A stretch of DNA of 64,000 nucleotides from Capra hircus (taxonomy: Eukaryota; Chordata; Mammalia; Artiodactyla; Bovidae). The translations under genes and the position numbers were made by a program. This document shows positions 1 to 10,463 of the stretch, in pieces. How positions within the stretch are numbered: the first letter of the stretch is position 1; each line of letters opens with the position of its first letter. The notes under the pieces were generated by a model. The model saw only the letters and a program-made list of their open reading frames with translations, searched no databases and was not told the origin of the DNA. The stretch covers positions 33,040,575-33,104,574 of the forward strand of contig NC_030819.1 in NCBI RefSeq assembly GCF_001704415.2, given 5' to 3'.

Positions 1-205
1 TTGGTAATGTCTCTGCTTTTAAATATGCTGTTTAGGTTGGTCATAGCTTTTCTCCCAAGGAGCAAGTGGTCTTTTAGTTTCATGGCTGCAGTCACCATCT
101 GCAGTGATTTTGGAGCCCAAGAAAATGAAATCTGTCACTGTTTCCATTGTTTCCCCATCTATTTGCCATGAAGTAATGGGACCAGATGCCATGATCTCAG
201 TTTTC
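1..205 (-). mobile_element. BovB LINE, C-terminal RT-region piece (left part of split copy)
   Basis: Translated on the minus strand this piece reads through the BovB segment containing MASGPITSWQ and ITADGDCSHE, part of the RTE-clade ORF downstream of the RT catalytic box. It runs off the left window edge toward the element's 3' end. It stops at base 205, where L1 sequence begins. The next BovB codons upstream resume at 3296, so both pieces belong to one copy. The ORF is not intact. Confidence 0.93.
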
Positions 206-1605
206 ATTTTTTTAATATAAATTTATTTATTTTAATTGCAGGCTAATTATTTTACAAGGTTGTATTGGTTTTGCCATACATTGACATGAATCCACCACGG
301 GTGTACATGTGTTCCCCATCCTGAACCCCTCTCCCACCTCTCTCCCCATCCCCTCTCTCTGGGTCATCCCAGTGCACCAGCCCCGAGCACCCTGTATCAT
401 GCATTGAACCTGGACTGGTGATTCATTTCACATATGATAATGTACATGTTCCAATGCCATTCTCCCAAATCATCCCACCCTCGTCCTCTCCCACAGAGTC
501 CAAAAGACTGTTCTATACATCTGTCTCTCTTTTGCTGTCCCACATACAGGGTTATCATTACCATCTTTCTAAATTCCATATATATGCATTATTACACTGT
601 ATTGGTGTTTTTCTTTCTGGCTTACTTCACTCTGTATAATAGGCTCCAATTTCATCCACCTCATTAGACCTGATTCTAATGTATTCTTTTTAGTGGCTGA
701 GTAACACTCCATTGTGTATATGTACCACAGCTTTCCTATCCATTCATCTGCTGATGGACATCTAGGTTGCTTCCATGTCCTGGCTATTAAAAACAGTGCT
801 GTGATGAACATTGGGGTACACGTCTTTCAATTCTAGTTTCCTCGGTGTGTATGCCCAACAGTGGGATTGCTGGGTCATATGGCAGTTCTATTTCCAGTTT
901 TTTAAGGAATCTCCACATTGTTCTCCATAGTGGCTGTACTAGTCTGCATTCCCACCAACAGTGTCAGAGGATCCCCTTTTCTCCACACCTTTCCAACATT
1001 TATTGCTTTTAGACTTTTGGATAGCAGTCATTCTGACTGGTGTGAAATAGTACCTCATTGTGGTTTTGATTTGCATTTCTCTGATAATGAGTGATATTGA
1101 GCATCTTTTCATGTGTTTGTTAGCCATCTGTATGTCTTCTTTGGAGAAATGTCTGTTTAGTTCTTTGGCCCATTTTTTTATTGGGTCATATATTTTTCTG
1201 GAATTAAGCTGCAGGAATTGCTTGTATATTTTTGAGATTAATTATTTGTCAGTTGCTTCATTTGCTATTATTTTCTCCCATTTTGAAGGCTGTTTTTTCA
1301 CCTCGCTTATAGTTTCCTTTGTTGTGCAGAAGGTTTTAAGTTTAATTAGGTCCCATTTGTTTATTTTTGCTTTTATTTCCAATATTTTAGGAGGTGGGTC
1401 ATAAAGGATCCTGCTGTGATTTATGTCAGAGTGTTTTGCCTATGTTCTCCTCTAGGAGTTTTATAGTTTCTTGTCTTATGTTTAGATCTTTAATCCATTT
1501 TGAGTTTATTTTTGTGTATGGTGTTAGAAAGTGTTTTAGTTTCATTCTTTTACAAGTGGTTGACCAGTTTTCCCAGCACCACTTGTTAAAGAGATTGTCT
1601 TTTAT

Positions 1606-1989
1606 CTATTGTATATTCTTGCCTCTTTTGTCGAAGATAAGGTGTCCATAGGTGCATGGATTTATCTCTGGGCTTTCTATTTTGTTCCATTGATCTATAT
1701 TTCTGTCTTTGTGCCAGTACCATACTGTCGTGATGACTGTGGCTTTGTAGTAGAGCCTGAAGTCAGGCAGGTTGATTCCTCCAGTTCCATTCTTCTTTCT
1801 CAAGATTGCTTTGGCTATTTGAGGTTTTTTGCATTTCCGTACAAATTGTGAAATTATTTGTTCTAGCTCTGTGAAAAATATCGTTGGTAGCTTTATAGGG
1901 TTTGCATTGAATCTATAGATTGCTTTGAGTAGCATCTCATTTTCACTATATTGATTCTTCTGATCCATGAACATGGCATATTTCTCCAT
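1606..1989 (-). pseudogene. L1 ORF2 remnant, region after the RT domain
   Basis: A 127-codon open stretch includes IYRFNANPIKLPTIFFTELE and LPDFRLYYKATVITTVWYWH, typical of mammalian L1 ORF2 between the RT and the C-terminal domain. It is only a fragment of a protein normally near 1,275 residues. Flanking frames are disrupted, so no product is expected. Confidence 0.9.
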
Positions 1990-2060
1990 CTATTAGTGTC
2001 CTCTTTGATTTCTTTCACCAGTGTTCTATAGTTTTCTATATGTAGGCCTTTTGTTTCTTT

Positions 2061-2163
2061 CAGTTCAATTCAGTTCAATTCAGTTCAGTCGCTCAGTCAT
2101 GTCTGACTCTTTGTGACCCCATGAATCGCAGCACACCAGGCCTCCCTGTCCATCACCAACTCC
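2061..2163 (-). mobile_element. BovB 3'-end (ART2A-type) fragment inserted in L1
   Basis: The sequence starts with iterated TTCAGTTCAA-type units, then the BovB 3' terminus in reverse complement, ending at CATCACCAACTCC. It is a very short (about 100 bp), strongly 5'-truncated retrocopy. L1 ORF2 antisense sequence is continuous on either side, with CTTT repeated at both junctions (2057-2060, 2164-2167) as a possible minimal target duplication. Confidence 0.85.
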
Positions 2164-2548
2164 CTTTAGGTAGATATATTCCTAAGTATTTTATTATTTT
2201 CATTGCAATGGTGAATTGAATTGTTTCCTTGATTTCTCTTTCTATTTTCTCATTATTATTGTATAGGAGTGTAAGTGATTTCTGTGTGTTGATTTTATAT
2301 CTTGCAACTTTGCTATATTCATTGATTAGCTCTAGTAACTTTCTGGTGGAGTCTTTAAGGTTTTCTATGTAGAGGATTATGTCATCTGCAAACAGTGAGA
2401 GTTTTACTTCTTCTTTTCCAATGTGGATTCCTTTTATTTCTTTTTCTGCTCTGATTGCTATGGACAAAACTTCCAAAACTATGCTGAAAAGTAGTGGTGA
2501 GAGTGGGCACCCTTGTCTTGTTCCTGATTTTAGGGGAAATGCTTTCAA
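2153..2548 (-). pseudogene. L1 ORF2 remnant, reverse transcriptase core
   Basis: The minus-strand translation contains TRQGCPLSPLLF and then SLFADDIILY. FADD at residues 53-56 (bases about 2381-2392) is the L1-type RT catalytic box. The last few codons run into the BovB fragment. Catalytic residues survive, but the ORF is broken on both sides. Confidence 0.92.
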
Positions 2549-2964
2549 TTTTTCACCATTGAGGATAATGTTTGCTGTGGGTTTGTCATGTATAGCTTTT
2601 ATTATGTTGAGGTATGTTCATTCTATTCCTACTTTCTAGAGGGTTTTTATCATAAATGGATGTCGAATTTTGTCAAAGACTTGCTCTGCATCTATTGAGA
2701 TAATCATATGGTTTTTACTTTTTAATTTGTTAATGTGGTGTATTACATTGATTGATTTGAGAATATTGAAGAATCTTTGCATCCCTGGGATAAAGCCCAC
2801 TTGGTCATGATGTATGATTTTTTTAATATGTTGTTGGATTCTGTTTGCTAGAATTTTGTTAAGGATTTTGGCATGCATGTATTTTGTGGCATCTTTGTCA
2901 GGTTTTGGTATTAGGGTGATGATGGCCTCATAGAATGAGTTTGGAAGTTTACCTTCCTCTACTA

Positions 2965-3295
2965 ACAGGAAGGATCATAGGAATACAGGCATACCTCAAG
3001 AAACAAGAAAAAAGTCAAATAAATAACCTAACTCTACACCTTGGACACGACTGAAGCAATTTAGCAGTTAGCACACCTAAAGCAACTAGAAAAGAAAGAA
3101 ATGAAGAACCCCAGGGTTAACAGAAGGAAAGAAATCTTAAAAATTAGGGCAGAAATAAATGCAAAAGAAACAAAAGAGACCATAGCAAAAGTCAACAAAG
3201 CCAAAAGCTGGTTCTTTGAGAAGATAAATAAAATTGACAAACCATTAGCCAGACTCATCAAGAAACAAAGGGAGAAAAATCAAATCAATAAAATT
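2965..3295 (+). mobile_element. Inverted 5' segment of the L1 (ORF2 upstream of RT)
   Basis: Here L1 sense is on the plus strand, opposite to the rest of the element. The ORF at 3101-3319 contains AEINAKETKETIAKVNKAKS then WFFEKINKIDKPLARLIKK, which lies upstream of RT in L1 ORF2. Orientation and order fit twin-primed reverse transcription: an inverted 5' block joined to a sense 3' block inside one target duplication. Confidence 0.88.
3041..3072 (+). mobile_element. Minimal BOV-A2/Bov-tA 3' tail insertion (32 bp)
   Basis: The string TTGGACACGACTGAAGCAAT followed by TTAGCAGTTAGC is the extreme 3' end of a BOV-A2-type SINE. It interrupts otherwise continuous L1 ORF2 sequence, between ...CTCTACACC and ACACCTAAAGC.... 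ACACC is repeated on both sides (3036-3040, 3073-3077), consistent with a tiny target duplication. Confidence 0.7.
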
Positions 3296-3652
3296 AGTTT
3301 TCTGAATGTTGAGCTTTAAGCCAACTTTTTTACTCTCCTCTTTCACGTTCATCAAGAGGCTCTTTAGTTCTTTGCTTTCTGCCATAAGGGTAGTGTCATC
3401 TGCATATCTGAGGTTATTGATATTTCTCCCAGCAATCTTGATTCCAGCTTGTGCTTCATCCAGCCCAGCATTTCTCATGATGTACTCTGCATATGAGTTA
3501 AATAAACAGGGTGACAGTATACAGCCTTGACATACTCCTTTCCTAATTTGGAACCACTCTGTTGTTCCATGTCCAACACTAACTGTTGCTTCTTGACCTG
3601 CACACAGATTTCTCAGGAGGCAGGTCAAGTGGTCTGGTATTCCCATCTCTTT
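3296..3652 (-). mobile_element. BovB LINE RT segment (right part of split copy)
   Basis: The minus-strand ORF (3245-3646, its last codons running into the L1) begins MGIPDHLTCLLRN and contains IRKGVCQGCILSPCLF. It then shows NNLRYADDTTLMAES. YADD (bases 3395-3406) is the RTE-clade RT catalytic box. The copy is 5'-truncated near 3652, where the match stops without reaching the endonuclease domain. Confidence 0.93.
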
Positions 3653-4317
3653 TATATTAGAAACAACTATTTTGATTAATCTTGGTTCAAGTCACTATTT
3701 TCTCCTTGACTTCTAAAAAGATGTTATTTAGACACACATAATTGTATATCTACAAAATACAATTTGGAATGCTGAAACAGATGATATTCAATACATAAAT
3801 TCTACAGAAAATCTTCCTTATACATAATAAACCATGGTGGGGACAACAGGATTTTGTTGAGATTAGTATGTGAAAAAATGACTTAATTGCATTCTATAAA
3901 TAGTGGACAGCAGCTTGAACTGAAATTATAGGTTTCTTGGAAGTTTATGATTACTTCTCCTTCTTCTGCCTCTTTGTAAGTCCCACTTACCCAGCCAGAC
4001 ATCTTAAAAAGCATGTACTCTTTCCAATTTTAAGTTTGCCTTTACAGAGAAAATATAAACCAAAAAGTCACCTTTCCAGGCCTATTGCTTGAAAAGTTAT
4101 TTTTGAAACTCAGCTTTAAGTTTTCAATCTGTTGTGAATCAGTGTCAATAGATCAAGGCATAACAAATAAAATAATAAATATATATACCCTAATACATCC
4201 TAAAAAAAAAAAAAAAAAAAAACAACACTGTATGCTATTCAACTCACAGGAGTAATTGAGAACAAATCAATGAGCCTAGTGTCAATCCAAAAACCCCACC
4301 ACTGTGTGTCATGATGT
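3653..4317. other. Single-copy AT-rich DNA
   Basis: No recognisable repeat family or coding potential is seen apart from a poly(A) run at 4202-4222. Confidence 0.6.
4202..4222 (+). repeat. Poly(A) run, 21 nt
   Basis: An uninterrupted A tract follows an AATAAAATAATAAATATATA-like stretch. It could be the tail of an unrecognised retrocopy, but nothing upstream is identifiable. Confidence 0.9.
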
Positions 4318-4446
4318 GCGTGTGTGCTGTTGCTTCAGTCGTGTTTAACTCTTTGCAACCCTACGGACCATAGTGTACCAGGCTCCTCTGTGCATGGAAT
4401 TCTCTAGGCAAGAATACAGGAGTGGGTTGCCATGTCCTCCTCCATA
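4318..4446 (-). mobile_element. Bov-tA SINE, partial (3' half only)
   Basis: The reverse-complement 3' half is recognisable from CAGTCGTGTTTAACTCTTTG through AGGAGTGGGTTGCCATG. The tRNA-derived head is missing, so the pol III promoter is lost. Confidence 0.88.
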
Positions 4447-4857
4447 TGTCATGGTGAGTTGTGTGTGATACAATCCACCATTTAGGGACAATAAGAGGAA
4501 TAGCCTGATTTTCTTGTCGTGAATGTTCATCCCAAATGGTAAAATCTCTTAAAAGGTACTTATATGCAATTATCTAGCACCTACCTTCAGGTCTATTACT
4601 TGGAAGAAGAGTCATGAATCAGTCAAAACGATTTCTTTTTCCAAATAGTGTGGTTCCTAAGAAATCAGCTATGCCAAAAGTAGGGGTAAGAAGTAAGGCC
4701 ACACATCGCATGAAACCAAAGGGGGAAATACAATGCTGCCTGTTGTTCTTCCTGTTCAGGGATGGGTAATAAATATGTGGTACACAAAGGGAGCTGACAG
4801 AGAGTAGATGTGAAGAGACATGCCCCTTCTATCCCATGTGTATGTAATAGAGGCCTC
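4447..4857. other. Single-copy DNA
   Basis: Nothing recognisable is present. Confidence 0.55.
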
Positions 4858-5022
4858 ATGCAGCTATTAACTAGAACTGCCCCATGACCCAGCAATCCCA
4901 CTGCTGGGCATACACACGGAGGAAACCAGAACTGAAAGGGACACGTGTACCCCAATGTTCATCACAGCACTGGTTATAATAGCCAGGACATGGAAGCAAC
5001 CCACCATCAGCAGATGGAATCA
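4858..5022 (+). mobile_element. L1 ORF2 C-terminal fragment, truncated at both ends
   Basis: The plus strand carries ATGACCCAGCAATCCCACTG and GGACATGGAAGCAACCCACC, the L1 ORF2 region just before the stop codon. No L1 3' UTR or tail follows, so this is an isolated about 165-bp scrap. Confidence 0.85.
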
Positions 5023-5154
5023 AGTTTAAATCTCCTCTGCGCATAGAATCTGCACATAGTCATGCCTTTTAAACTGTGGTACTTGCAAGTGGAGCCAGAA
5101 GGGCAATTTTCCTAACCACTTACCTCATCCTGCTTTTACCCCACCACGTAAGCA

Positions 5155-5198
5155 GGTGCGTGTGCGTGTGCACACACACACACACACACATGTGTGAG
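5155..5198. repeat. Compound (GT)n/(CA)n microsatellite
   Basis: A GTGCGTGTGCGTGTG block passes into about 10 CA units and then TGTGTGAG. It is a purine-pyrimidine alternating tract with Z-DNA potential. Confidence 0.95.
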
Positions 5199-5317
5199 CA
5201 TTCACAGAGAAACTCTCCACCTCCAACTCCCCAAGGCATTTTTAAAAAACAGCCCTGTATGAGAAAACAAAGTCCTTTCTTTTCCCTCAGTAGCAACCTC
5301 CTTTATCAGTTCTGGAA

Positions 5318-5592
5318 CTGGGAAGTCCCAGATCAAAGCCAGCAGATTTGATATTTGGTGAGAGCCCTCTTCCTGGTTCACAGATGGCTGTCTTCTCTCT
5401 GTCCTCACATGACAGAAGGGGCAAGGGAGCTCTCTGGGGCCTCTATTAGAAGGGCATTAACCCCACTCTTGAAAGCTCCATTCTCATGACCTAATCACCT
5501 CCCGAAGTTCTCACTGCCACATACCATCACGTTGATGATTAAGTTTCATCATACGAATTTTGAGGGGACCCAAACATTCAATCTACAGCTTC
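5318..5592. mobile_element. Ancient interspersed repeat, probably L1M 3'-UTR type
   Basis: It contains the widespread mammalian motif series GTCCTCACATGACAGAAGG, GGGAGCTCTCTGGGGCCTCT, CATGACCTAATCACCTCCC and ACCCAAACATTCAATCTACA. I recognise the dispersed pattern. The exact family assignment is uncertain. Confidence 0.5.
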
Positions 5593-5609
5593 TTCTTTCT
5601 CTGCTTTAT

Positions 5610-5800
5610 TTTTCCCCACGACAATGCTTATCAGATCTACCACCCTATAAATGTATTTGTTTTGTTGCTCTCCTTTTCTCAATTGAAATCACAGCTCCAC
5701 AGGGGCAGGGGTTCTTTGGTTCACTGCTCTAACCCTAGGACATACAGCAGTGCCTGGAACATGGTGGACATGCAACAAATATTGGCTGAGTCAATCCATT
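5610..5800 (+). mobile_element. L2 LINE 3' end
   Basis: The diverged L2 terminal pattern is visible: AGGGGCAGGGGTTCTTTG, TTCACTGCTCTAACCCTAGG, AGCAGTGCCTGGAACATGG and GCAACAAATATTGGCTGAGT. Divergence is high, as expected for an ancient family. Confidence 0.72.
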
Positions 5801-6113
5801 TGTTCACCAAGTATTTGTTGACTGCTGTTGCCCAGGATTAAATAGATGGTTGGACATAGAGCCAGAATGAGTACTTAGGTCCCCTGACCCCCTGTCCTAT
5901 GTCTTTCCAGTAGATCATACCACCTTCTTCTTATGAACTGCTGTTTCCAATAATTGCTTAGATAAATGGACAGATTTTCTAAAACTTGTGTATGTAGAAA
6001 GACATGAGGTGATGCCCACATAGTATGTCGTATTCTTCTAGATTCTTTAAATTAAAAATCAAGAAGGTAGTAACTATATAGTTTTTAAAAAATTGCATTT
6101 TGAAGTTCATCAC
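5801..6113. other. Single-copy DNA
   Basis: Nothing recognisable is present. Confidence 0.55.
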
Positions 6114-6317
6114 AGTTAGTGAAGTTGCTCAGTTATGTCTGACTCTTTGTGACCCTTTGGACTGTAGCCTACCAGGTTCTTCTGTTCATGGGGTTTTCCA
6201 GGCAAGAATACTGGGTTGCCATTTCCCTCTCCAGGAGATCTTCCCAAGCAGGAATTGAACCCGGGTCTCCCACATAGTAGGCAGACGCTTTACTGTCTGA
6301 GCCACCAGGGAAGTCTA
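6114..6317 (-). mobile_element. Bov-tA SINE, near full length
   Basis: Reverse complement of the full unit, from GCTCAGTTATGTCTGACTC to GAGCCACCAGGGAAGTC. The tRNA-like part keeps the B-box complement (TTGAACCCGGGTC). Confidence 0.93.
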
Positions 6318-6398
6318 AGAATGGCAAAATTATGAAAGTGAACCTTCCTATTTCTTTTGCATTTTAATCATTAGATTATGGATAATTGACTTGGTCCC

Positions 6399-6565
6399 TG
6401 AGAAGGGGACAACAGAGGATGAGATGGTTGGTTGGCATCACCAACTAAATGGACATAAGTTTGAGTAGGCTCTGGGAGTTGGTGATAGACAGGGAAGCCT
6501 GGCATGCTGCAGTCCATGGGATTGCAAAGAGTCAAACACAACTGACTGACTGAACTGAACTGATA
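6399..6565 (+). mobile_element. BovB 3' end (ART2A-type), 5'-truncated
   Basis: The plus strand matches the BovB terminal region: GAGATGGTTGGTTGGCATCA, TCTGGGAGTTGGTGATAGAC and GGCATGCTGCAGTCCATGG. It ends in the characteristic iterated ACTGACTGACTGAACTGAAC tail. Confidence 0.92.
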
Positions 6566-6578
6566 TTCTTTAAATTTT

Positions 6579-6655
6579 ATGTAAAATAGTCTGAATACAT
6601 TGTTTTGAGCTTATGAGTTTCATGTAAAATATTATAAATAAGTTGTTTTGAGCTT
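6579..6655 (+). repeat. Diverged 43-bp tandem duplication
   Basis: The block ATGTAAAATA...TGTTTTGAGCTT occurs at 6579-6612 and again at 6622-6655. It lies directly after the BovB tail. Confidence 0.7.
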
Positions 6656-6698
6656 CTTTAATGCCAATTGCTTATTCATAGAGGTAAAATCTATACAA

Positions 6699-6907
6699 CT
6701 GAGGATCTGTGGGCTCCACTCGTGGCTAAGTGGTAAAGAATCCCCCTACCAATGAGGGAGATGTGGGTTTGATCTCTGATCCAGGAAGATCCCCTGGAGA
6801 AGGAAATGGTAGCCAGTATTTTTGCCTGCAGAACCCAGTGGAGCCTGGCATGCTACAGTCCATGGGGTTGCAAAGAGCTGGACATGACTTAGCAACTGAA
6901 CAACAGC
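6699..6907 (+). mobile_element. Bov-tA SINE with perfect 13-bp target duplication
   Basis: The duplication AAAATCTATACAA is at 6686-6698 and 6908-6920 and defines the insertion exactly. The head (GTGGCTAAGTGGTAAAGAAT) and the BovB-like 3' half are both present. Confidence 0.97.
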
Positions 6908-6920
6908 AAAATCTATACAA

Positions 6921-7295
6921 TGCATCAGAAGAAATTTTCCTAGAATTCAAAAGCTGTATACTGATAGATTCCTAGTTACTGAGTGGGAATTTCACAGATG
7001 ATATTGTCAGTGATTTCCTTACTGCACATTCCTAGAAATCTGTTAATATTGCTACCCAAAGAGAGAGAGAGAGATATAAGGAACCACCAAAGAAAGCAAA
7101 AATTTAGGAGCTTAGCGTCTCATCCCATTCCAAATTGAAGCGAACCCTCTTATTTCTGGTTAGTACCTTAGGCTTCTAGATAAAAGAAAATGTCATATTT
7201 TTTTTAAAAAGTTTTTAAATCCTCATTATTTTACCATTTCCATTCTATGGATAATGTAACTATGTCCCAGAACCCTGCTCAAAGCCCAGTAATCA
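6921..7295. other. Single-copy DNA
   Basis: Only a short (GA)n tract near 7060-7076 is notable. Confidence 0.55.
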
Positions 7296-7497
7296 GTGAT
7301 ACCCTGATAGCTCTGTTGGTAAGGAATCCACCTGCAATGTGGGAGACCTGGGTTTGATCCCTGGGTTGGGAATATCCCCTGGAGAAGGGGAAGGCCACCC
7401 ACTCCAGTATTCTGGCCTGGAGAATTCAAGGACTGTATAGTCCATGGGGTCACAAAGAGTCGGACACGACTGAGTGACTTTCACTTTCACTTTCACT
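7296..7497 (+). mobile_element. Bov-tA SINE (subtype with GGACTGTATAGTCCATGG)
   Basis: The tRNA-like head (GATAGCTCTGTTGGTAAGG) is followed by the body and a TTTCAC repeat tail. The palindrome around GGACTGTATAGTCC is shared with the dimers at 25.1 and 59.7 kb, marking a sub-family distinct from most copies here. Confidence 0.94.
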
Positions 7498-8527
7498 TTG
7501 AGGACTAATAATAATCGGTCTTCTGAGTCCTCATCCAAACTTCATATCCTTGTACCAACTTCCTCCCCCATAAATGAATCTATTTTGAAACACAGATAAT
7601 CTGGGTTAGGTCTGCCATCTCTCACTCCAAAGTATTTCAGCTATGTGCTTGCAATTAACCAAGGATGATAGGACCACAGTAATTAATTCTGAGGTATTTA
7701 TCACCATAGAATCATTTACCACAGATGAAGCTTGAAATAAGCACTCACTTTTCATTTATCATACCTTTTCATGACTTTCTGGTTAGGGAATCAATACAGA
7801 AATATCCTTCATGCATTCTGTGACTAACAAGGAAAGAACACAGGTACAAACCCATTTCCTGGATCCCTGAGTCCTAACAAAAGGGAACTGAATGCCTCCC
7901 CTTAAGCTTGGGAAGTAAGCTCCAAGACAGAGGTAATATCTTCACCTCATAGAATAGAAGAGGCCTTTGGGGTAAAGATGCATTTCAAACACACTATCAA
8001 ACCAATTGTAGGATTGTTCGTATAACCAATGCCATGTTGGGCCCATTCAACTCTTCCTGTCCTTTCACTGACCCTACTACCTAGGACTGTGCTGTATAGT
8101 AAATCTCTTTCCTGTCATCAAGGGCTTTGTAGCTAATATTGTCTAATAGTAGGTCCAGGTGGCCTCTATGCTCTGTTAGTCTCCAAACAATGATGAAGAC
8201 TGCAGAAGCTCATCCAGAATTTCCAAGCCAGAAGTAATTATGATACCTTTTTTTCTCCTTATTAGGCGCCTTGTGCAACTATTGCATACACCTGGGAATT
8301 TGATCCTCAGAAATCATCCTCCTCTTCTGGAGGATGTTTCTTCAACAGCAGCACATCTTCTCACTCATCTGCTCTACACCATAAATCCTGTGAAGTCCAA
8401 GCACAATGGTAGGTATGGATGGAATAGAGTTGGGTTTTTAAACATTGTCTTGACCTGGCTATTAAGGTCTTGGCTAGTTAGAGGCCCATCAGTGCTCTTT
8501 TTTTGAACAATTGATTAAGTCTCCAAC
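7498..8527. other. Single-copy DNA, about 1 kb
   Basis: No repeat family is recognised. A plus-strand 88-codon ORF at 8240-8506 has no recognisable domain and no supporting signals. Confidence 0.5.
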
Positions 8528-8870
8528 CACGTTCCTTCTAGGCTCTCACACTTGGGGCTACTATAAGAAGACAGCCCTAATCACCAGGGCCAGGTACACA
8601 ACAACCAGGAACAGCCCCTCTGTCCTGGACCTGAAACTATTCAAATTAGCCAGTTCATGGGGAGCCCAGAATCCAAGATAACCCCACCCCCTTGCACTAA
8701 TAATTTCTCCCCATAGCTCCAGCTAACTGTTACCCAGTTGCAACCCCTGAGATTACCCAGCTGAGCAGCCTTCTCTCCTTTGGAGCTGCAGGTAACAGAG
8801 AGTTCTGCCTTTCATCTGTTCATTTCAGTGTTTTATCTGTTTCCTTCCAAAGAATATTTAAATCTGATGA
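8528..8870 (+). mobile_element. Possible old LTR-like repeat (weak)
   Basis: A GC-richer block (CTATAAGAAGACAGCCCTAA, CAAATTAGCCAGTTCATGGG, CTGCCTTTCATCTGTTCATT) resembles U3/R sequence of mammalian ERV-type LTRs. No TG/CA ends, poly(A) signal or target duplication could be fixed. It could equally be single-copy DNA. Confidence 0.3.
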
Positions 8871-9063
8871 AACAACAGAGCAGATAGTTGAAAGTTTACC
8901 AGGGAAGGAGAGGGCAACAAAGAGCCATCTATCAACCAGACTTTCAAGTGCACTTTTCCAAAAACTTCTCATTTGCTAAGCACTTCATGAAGTCAGTCTA
9001 ATTGGTCTGGAAGAATCTGCCCTTGATTTTCTCTGAAAATCTCTGAGGTTAATGTATCTAACA

Positions 9064-9279
9064 TGCGTGCATGCTCAGTTGTGTCCGATTCTTTGTGAAC
9101 TCATGGAGTGTGGCTCACCAGGCTCCTCTGTTCATGGGATTTCCCAGGCAAGAATACTGGAGTGGGTTGCTGTTTCCTCCTCCAGGGAATCTTCCCAACC
9201 CTGGGATAGAACCCACGTCTCCTACATCTCCTGCACTGGCAAATGGGTTCTTTACCACTGAGCCACCTGGGAAGCCTTA
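9064..9279 (-). mobile_element. Bov-tA SINE with perfect 13-bp target duplication
   Basis: AATGTATCTAACA is duplicated at 9051-9063 and 9280-9292. The element is full length, with the tRNA-derived head on the right and a small duplication in it (CTCCTACATCTCCTGCACTG). Confidence 0.97.
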
Positions 9280-9292
9280 AATGTATCTAACA

Positions 9293-9987
9293 GTTCTCTC
9301 TAAAGTATGTCTTGATTATTTGTTTATTCTCAAGCAAAAGGACAAATAATCACAGAAATGATTTTGTGAAAGAGCCTAACAATGTGTCGTGTTTTTTTTT
9401 TTTTAAGTATAGTCACTACTTTCCCAGGATTTTCATTATATCTTAGAGAGCCTTTGAAAGAATGAGAAATGCCTGAGAAAGTTCAGCTTATCTCCTTTTC
9501 ATACAACTGGAGAAAACATAGTATTTTCATGCTTATCAAACTTAACTGAGTTACAGACTTAAAAACTGACCAACACTATTGACTTCCAGAATGAATGGTG
9601 CATCTGTCACTTAGAGGGACGTTGGCTGATTTAAATTATTCCTCATCTTGCTTCTTCTGTCTTCCAAAGAGCTAAATGTTATGATTACATGGTCCTGATT
9701 GAGCAAGTAGAGTTTAGTGGTTCCAGATTTTCTCTGGTAAACTCTTACGTGCAAAAAATCTGCTGTGTGACGTACTTTAATGAAGAGGAATCTGTTGTTT
9801 ATTCTCTTTTCAGCTTTGCCTGGGAGATAACATCACTGTCCTCTTCCAGAAGGCTGGCTCTTCAGCATGTTCACTGTTGTGGGAGATTAAACAGACACAG
9901 CAAATAGGCAGTCATATGTCTATCAGAAGTCACCTCTTTCTCACCCATCATTACTTTCAGTCCCCACCGATTGACTTAGAGATGGTG
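9293..9987. other. Single-copy DNA with a T13 run
   Basis: A homopolymer T tract lies at 9392-9404. No gene or repeat family is recognised. Confidence 0.5.
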
Positions 9988-10202
9988 GTTTAGTCACTAA
10001 GTCATGCTGACTCTTGCAACCCTATGAACTGTAGCCTATCGGGCTCCTCTGTCCATGGGATTTCCCCGGCAGAATATTAGAGTGGGCTGCCATTTCCTTC
10101 TCCAGAGGATCTTCCTGACCCAAGGATAAAACCCACATCTCCTGTCTTGCTGGCAGTTTCCTTCACTGCAGGCAGATTCTTTACCACTGAGCCACCAGGA
10201 CT
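9988..10202 (-). mobile_element. Bov-tA SINE, full length, diverged
   Basis: Reverse complement from TTTAGTCACTAAGTCATGCT to TACCACTGAGCCACCAGG. An extra short segment (GTCTTGCTGGCAGTTTCCTT) sits inside the tRNA-derived portion. Confidence 0.92.
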
Positions 10203-10295
10203 TGGAGCTGGTCTTAACCACTCTCAGACCAGCTTTTCTGGCATTCACATTGACTCCAGGAGCTATGAGTTGACATTGAATGTAACATCTCTCAG

Positions 10296-10450
10296 GGACA
10301 ACCTTGGTGGCCCAGTGGTTAAGACTTTGTCTTTCAATGCAGAGGGTGGGGGTTCAATTCCTGATCTAGGACCTAATATCCCACATGCCTCACGGCCAAA
10401 AAAATTAAAGCATAAAACAGATGCAAGATTGTAATAAATTCAATAAAGAC
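10296..10450 (+). mobile_element. CHR-type tRNA SINE
   Basis: GGGACAACCTTGGTGGCCCA, then GTTAAGACTT, AATGCAGAGGGTGGGGGTTC (B box region) and AATATCCCACATGCC are typical of the cetartiodactyl CHR family. The tail is AATAAATTCAATAAAGACTT followed by T's. It lacks the BovB-derived 3' half of Bov-tA. Confidence 0.88.
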
Positions 10451-10463
10451 TTTTTTTTTTTAA

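Larger units (their letters stand above)
206..3295 (-). mobile_element. L1 LINE, 5'-truncated and 5'-inverted, inserted in BovB
   Basis: On the minus strand the element runs from an inverted ORF2 segment (2965-3295) through ORF2 C-terminal half and 3' UTR to a T-rich (poly-A complement) end at about 206-215. The heptamer AGTTTTC at 199-205 and 3296-3302 is the likely target-site duplication, and BovB codons are continuous across it. ORF2 is broken by stops, frameshifts and a small deletion near 2880. A BovB tail (2061-2163) and a SINE tail (3041-3072) have inserted later. The L1 is therefore younger than the host BovB copy and older than those two. Confidence 0.92.

Noticed and set aside
7441..7497. 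TTTCAC repeats as a minisatellite
   Set aside because: It is the normal tail of this Bov-tA subtype, also seen at 25400 and 51120.
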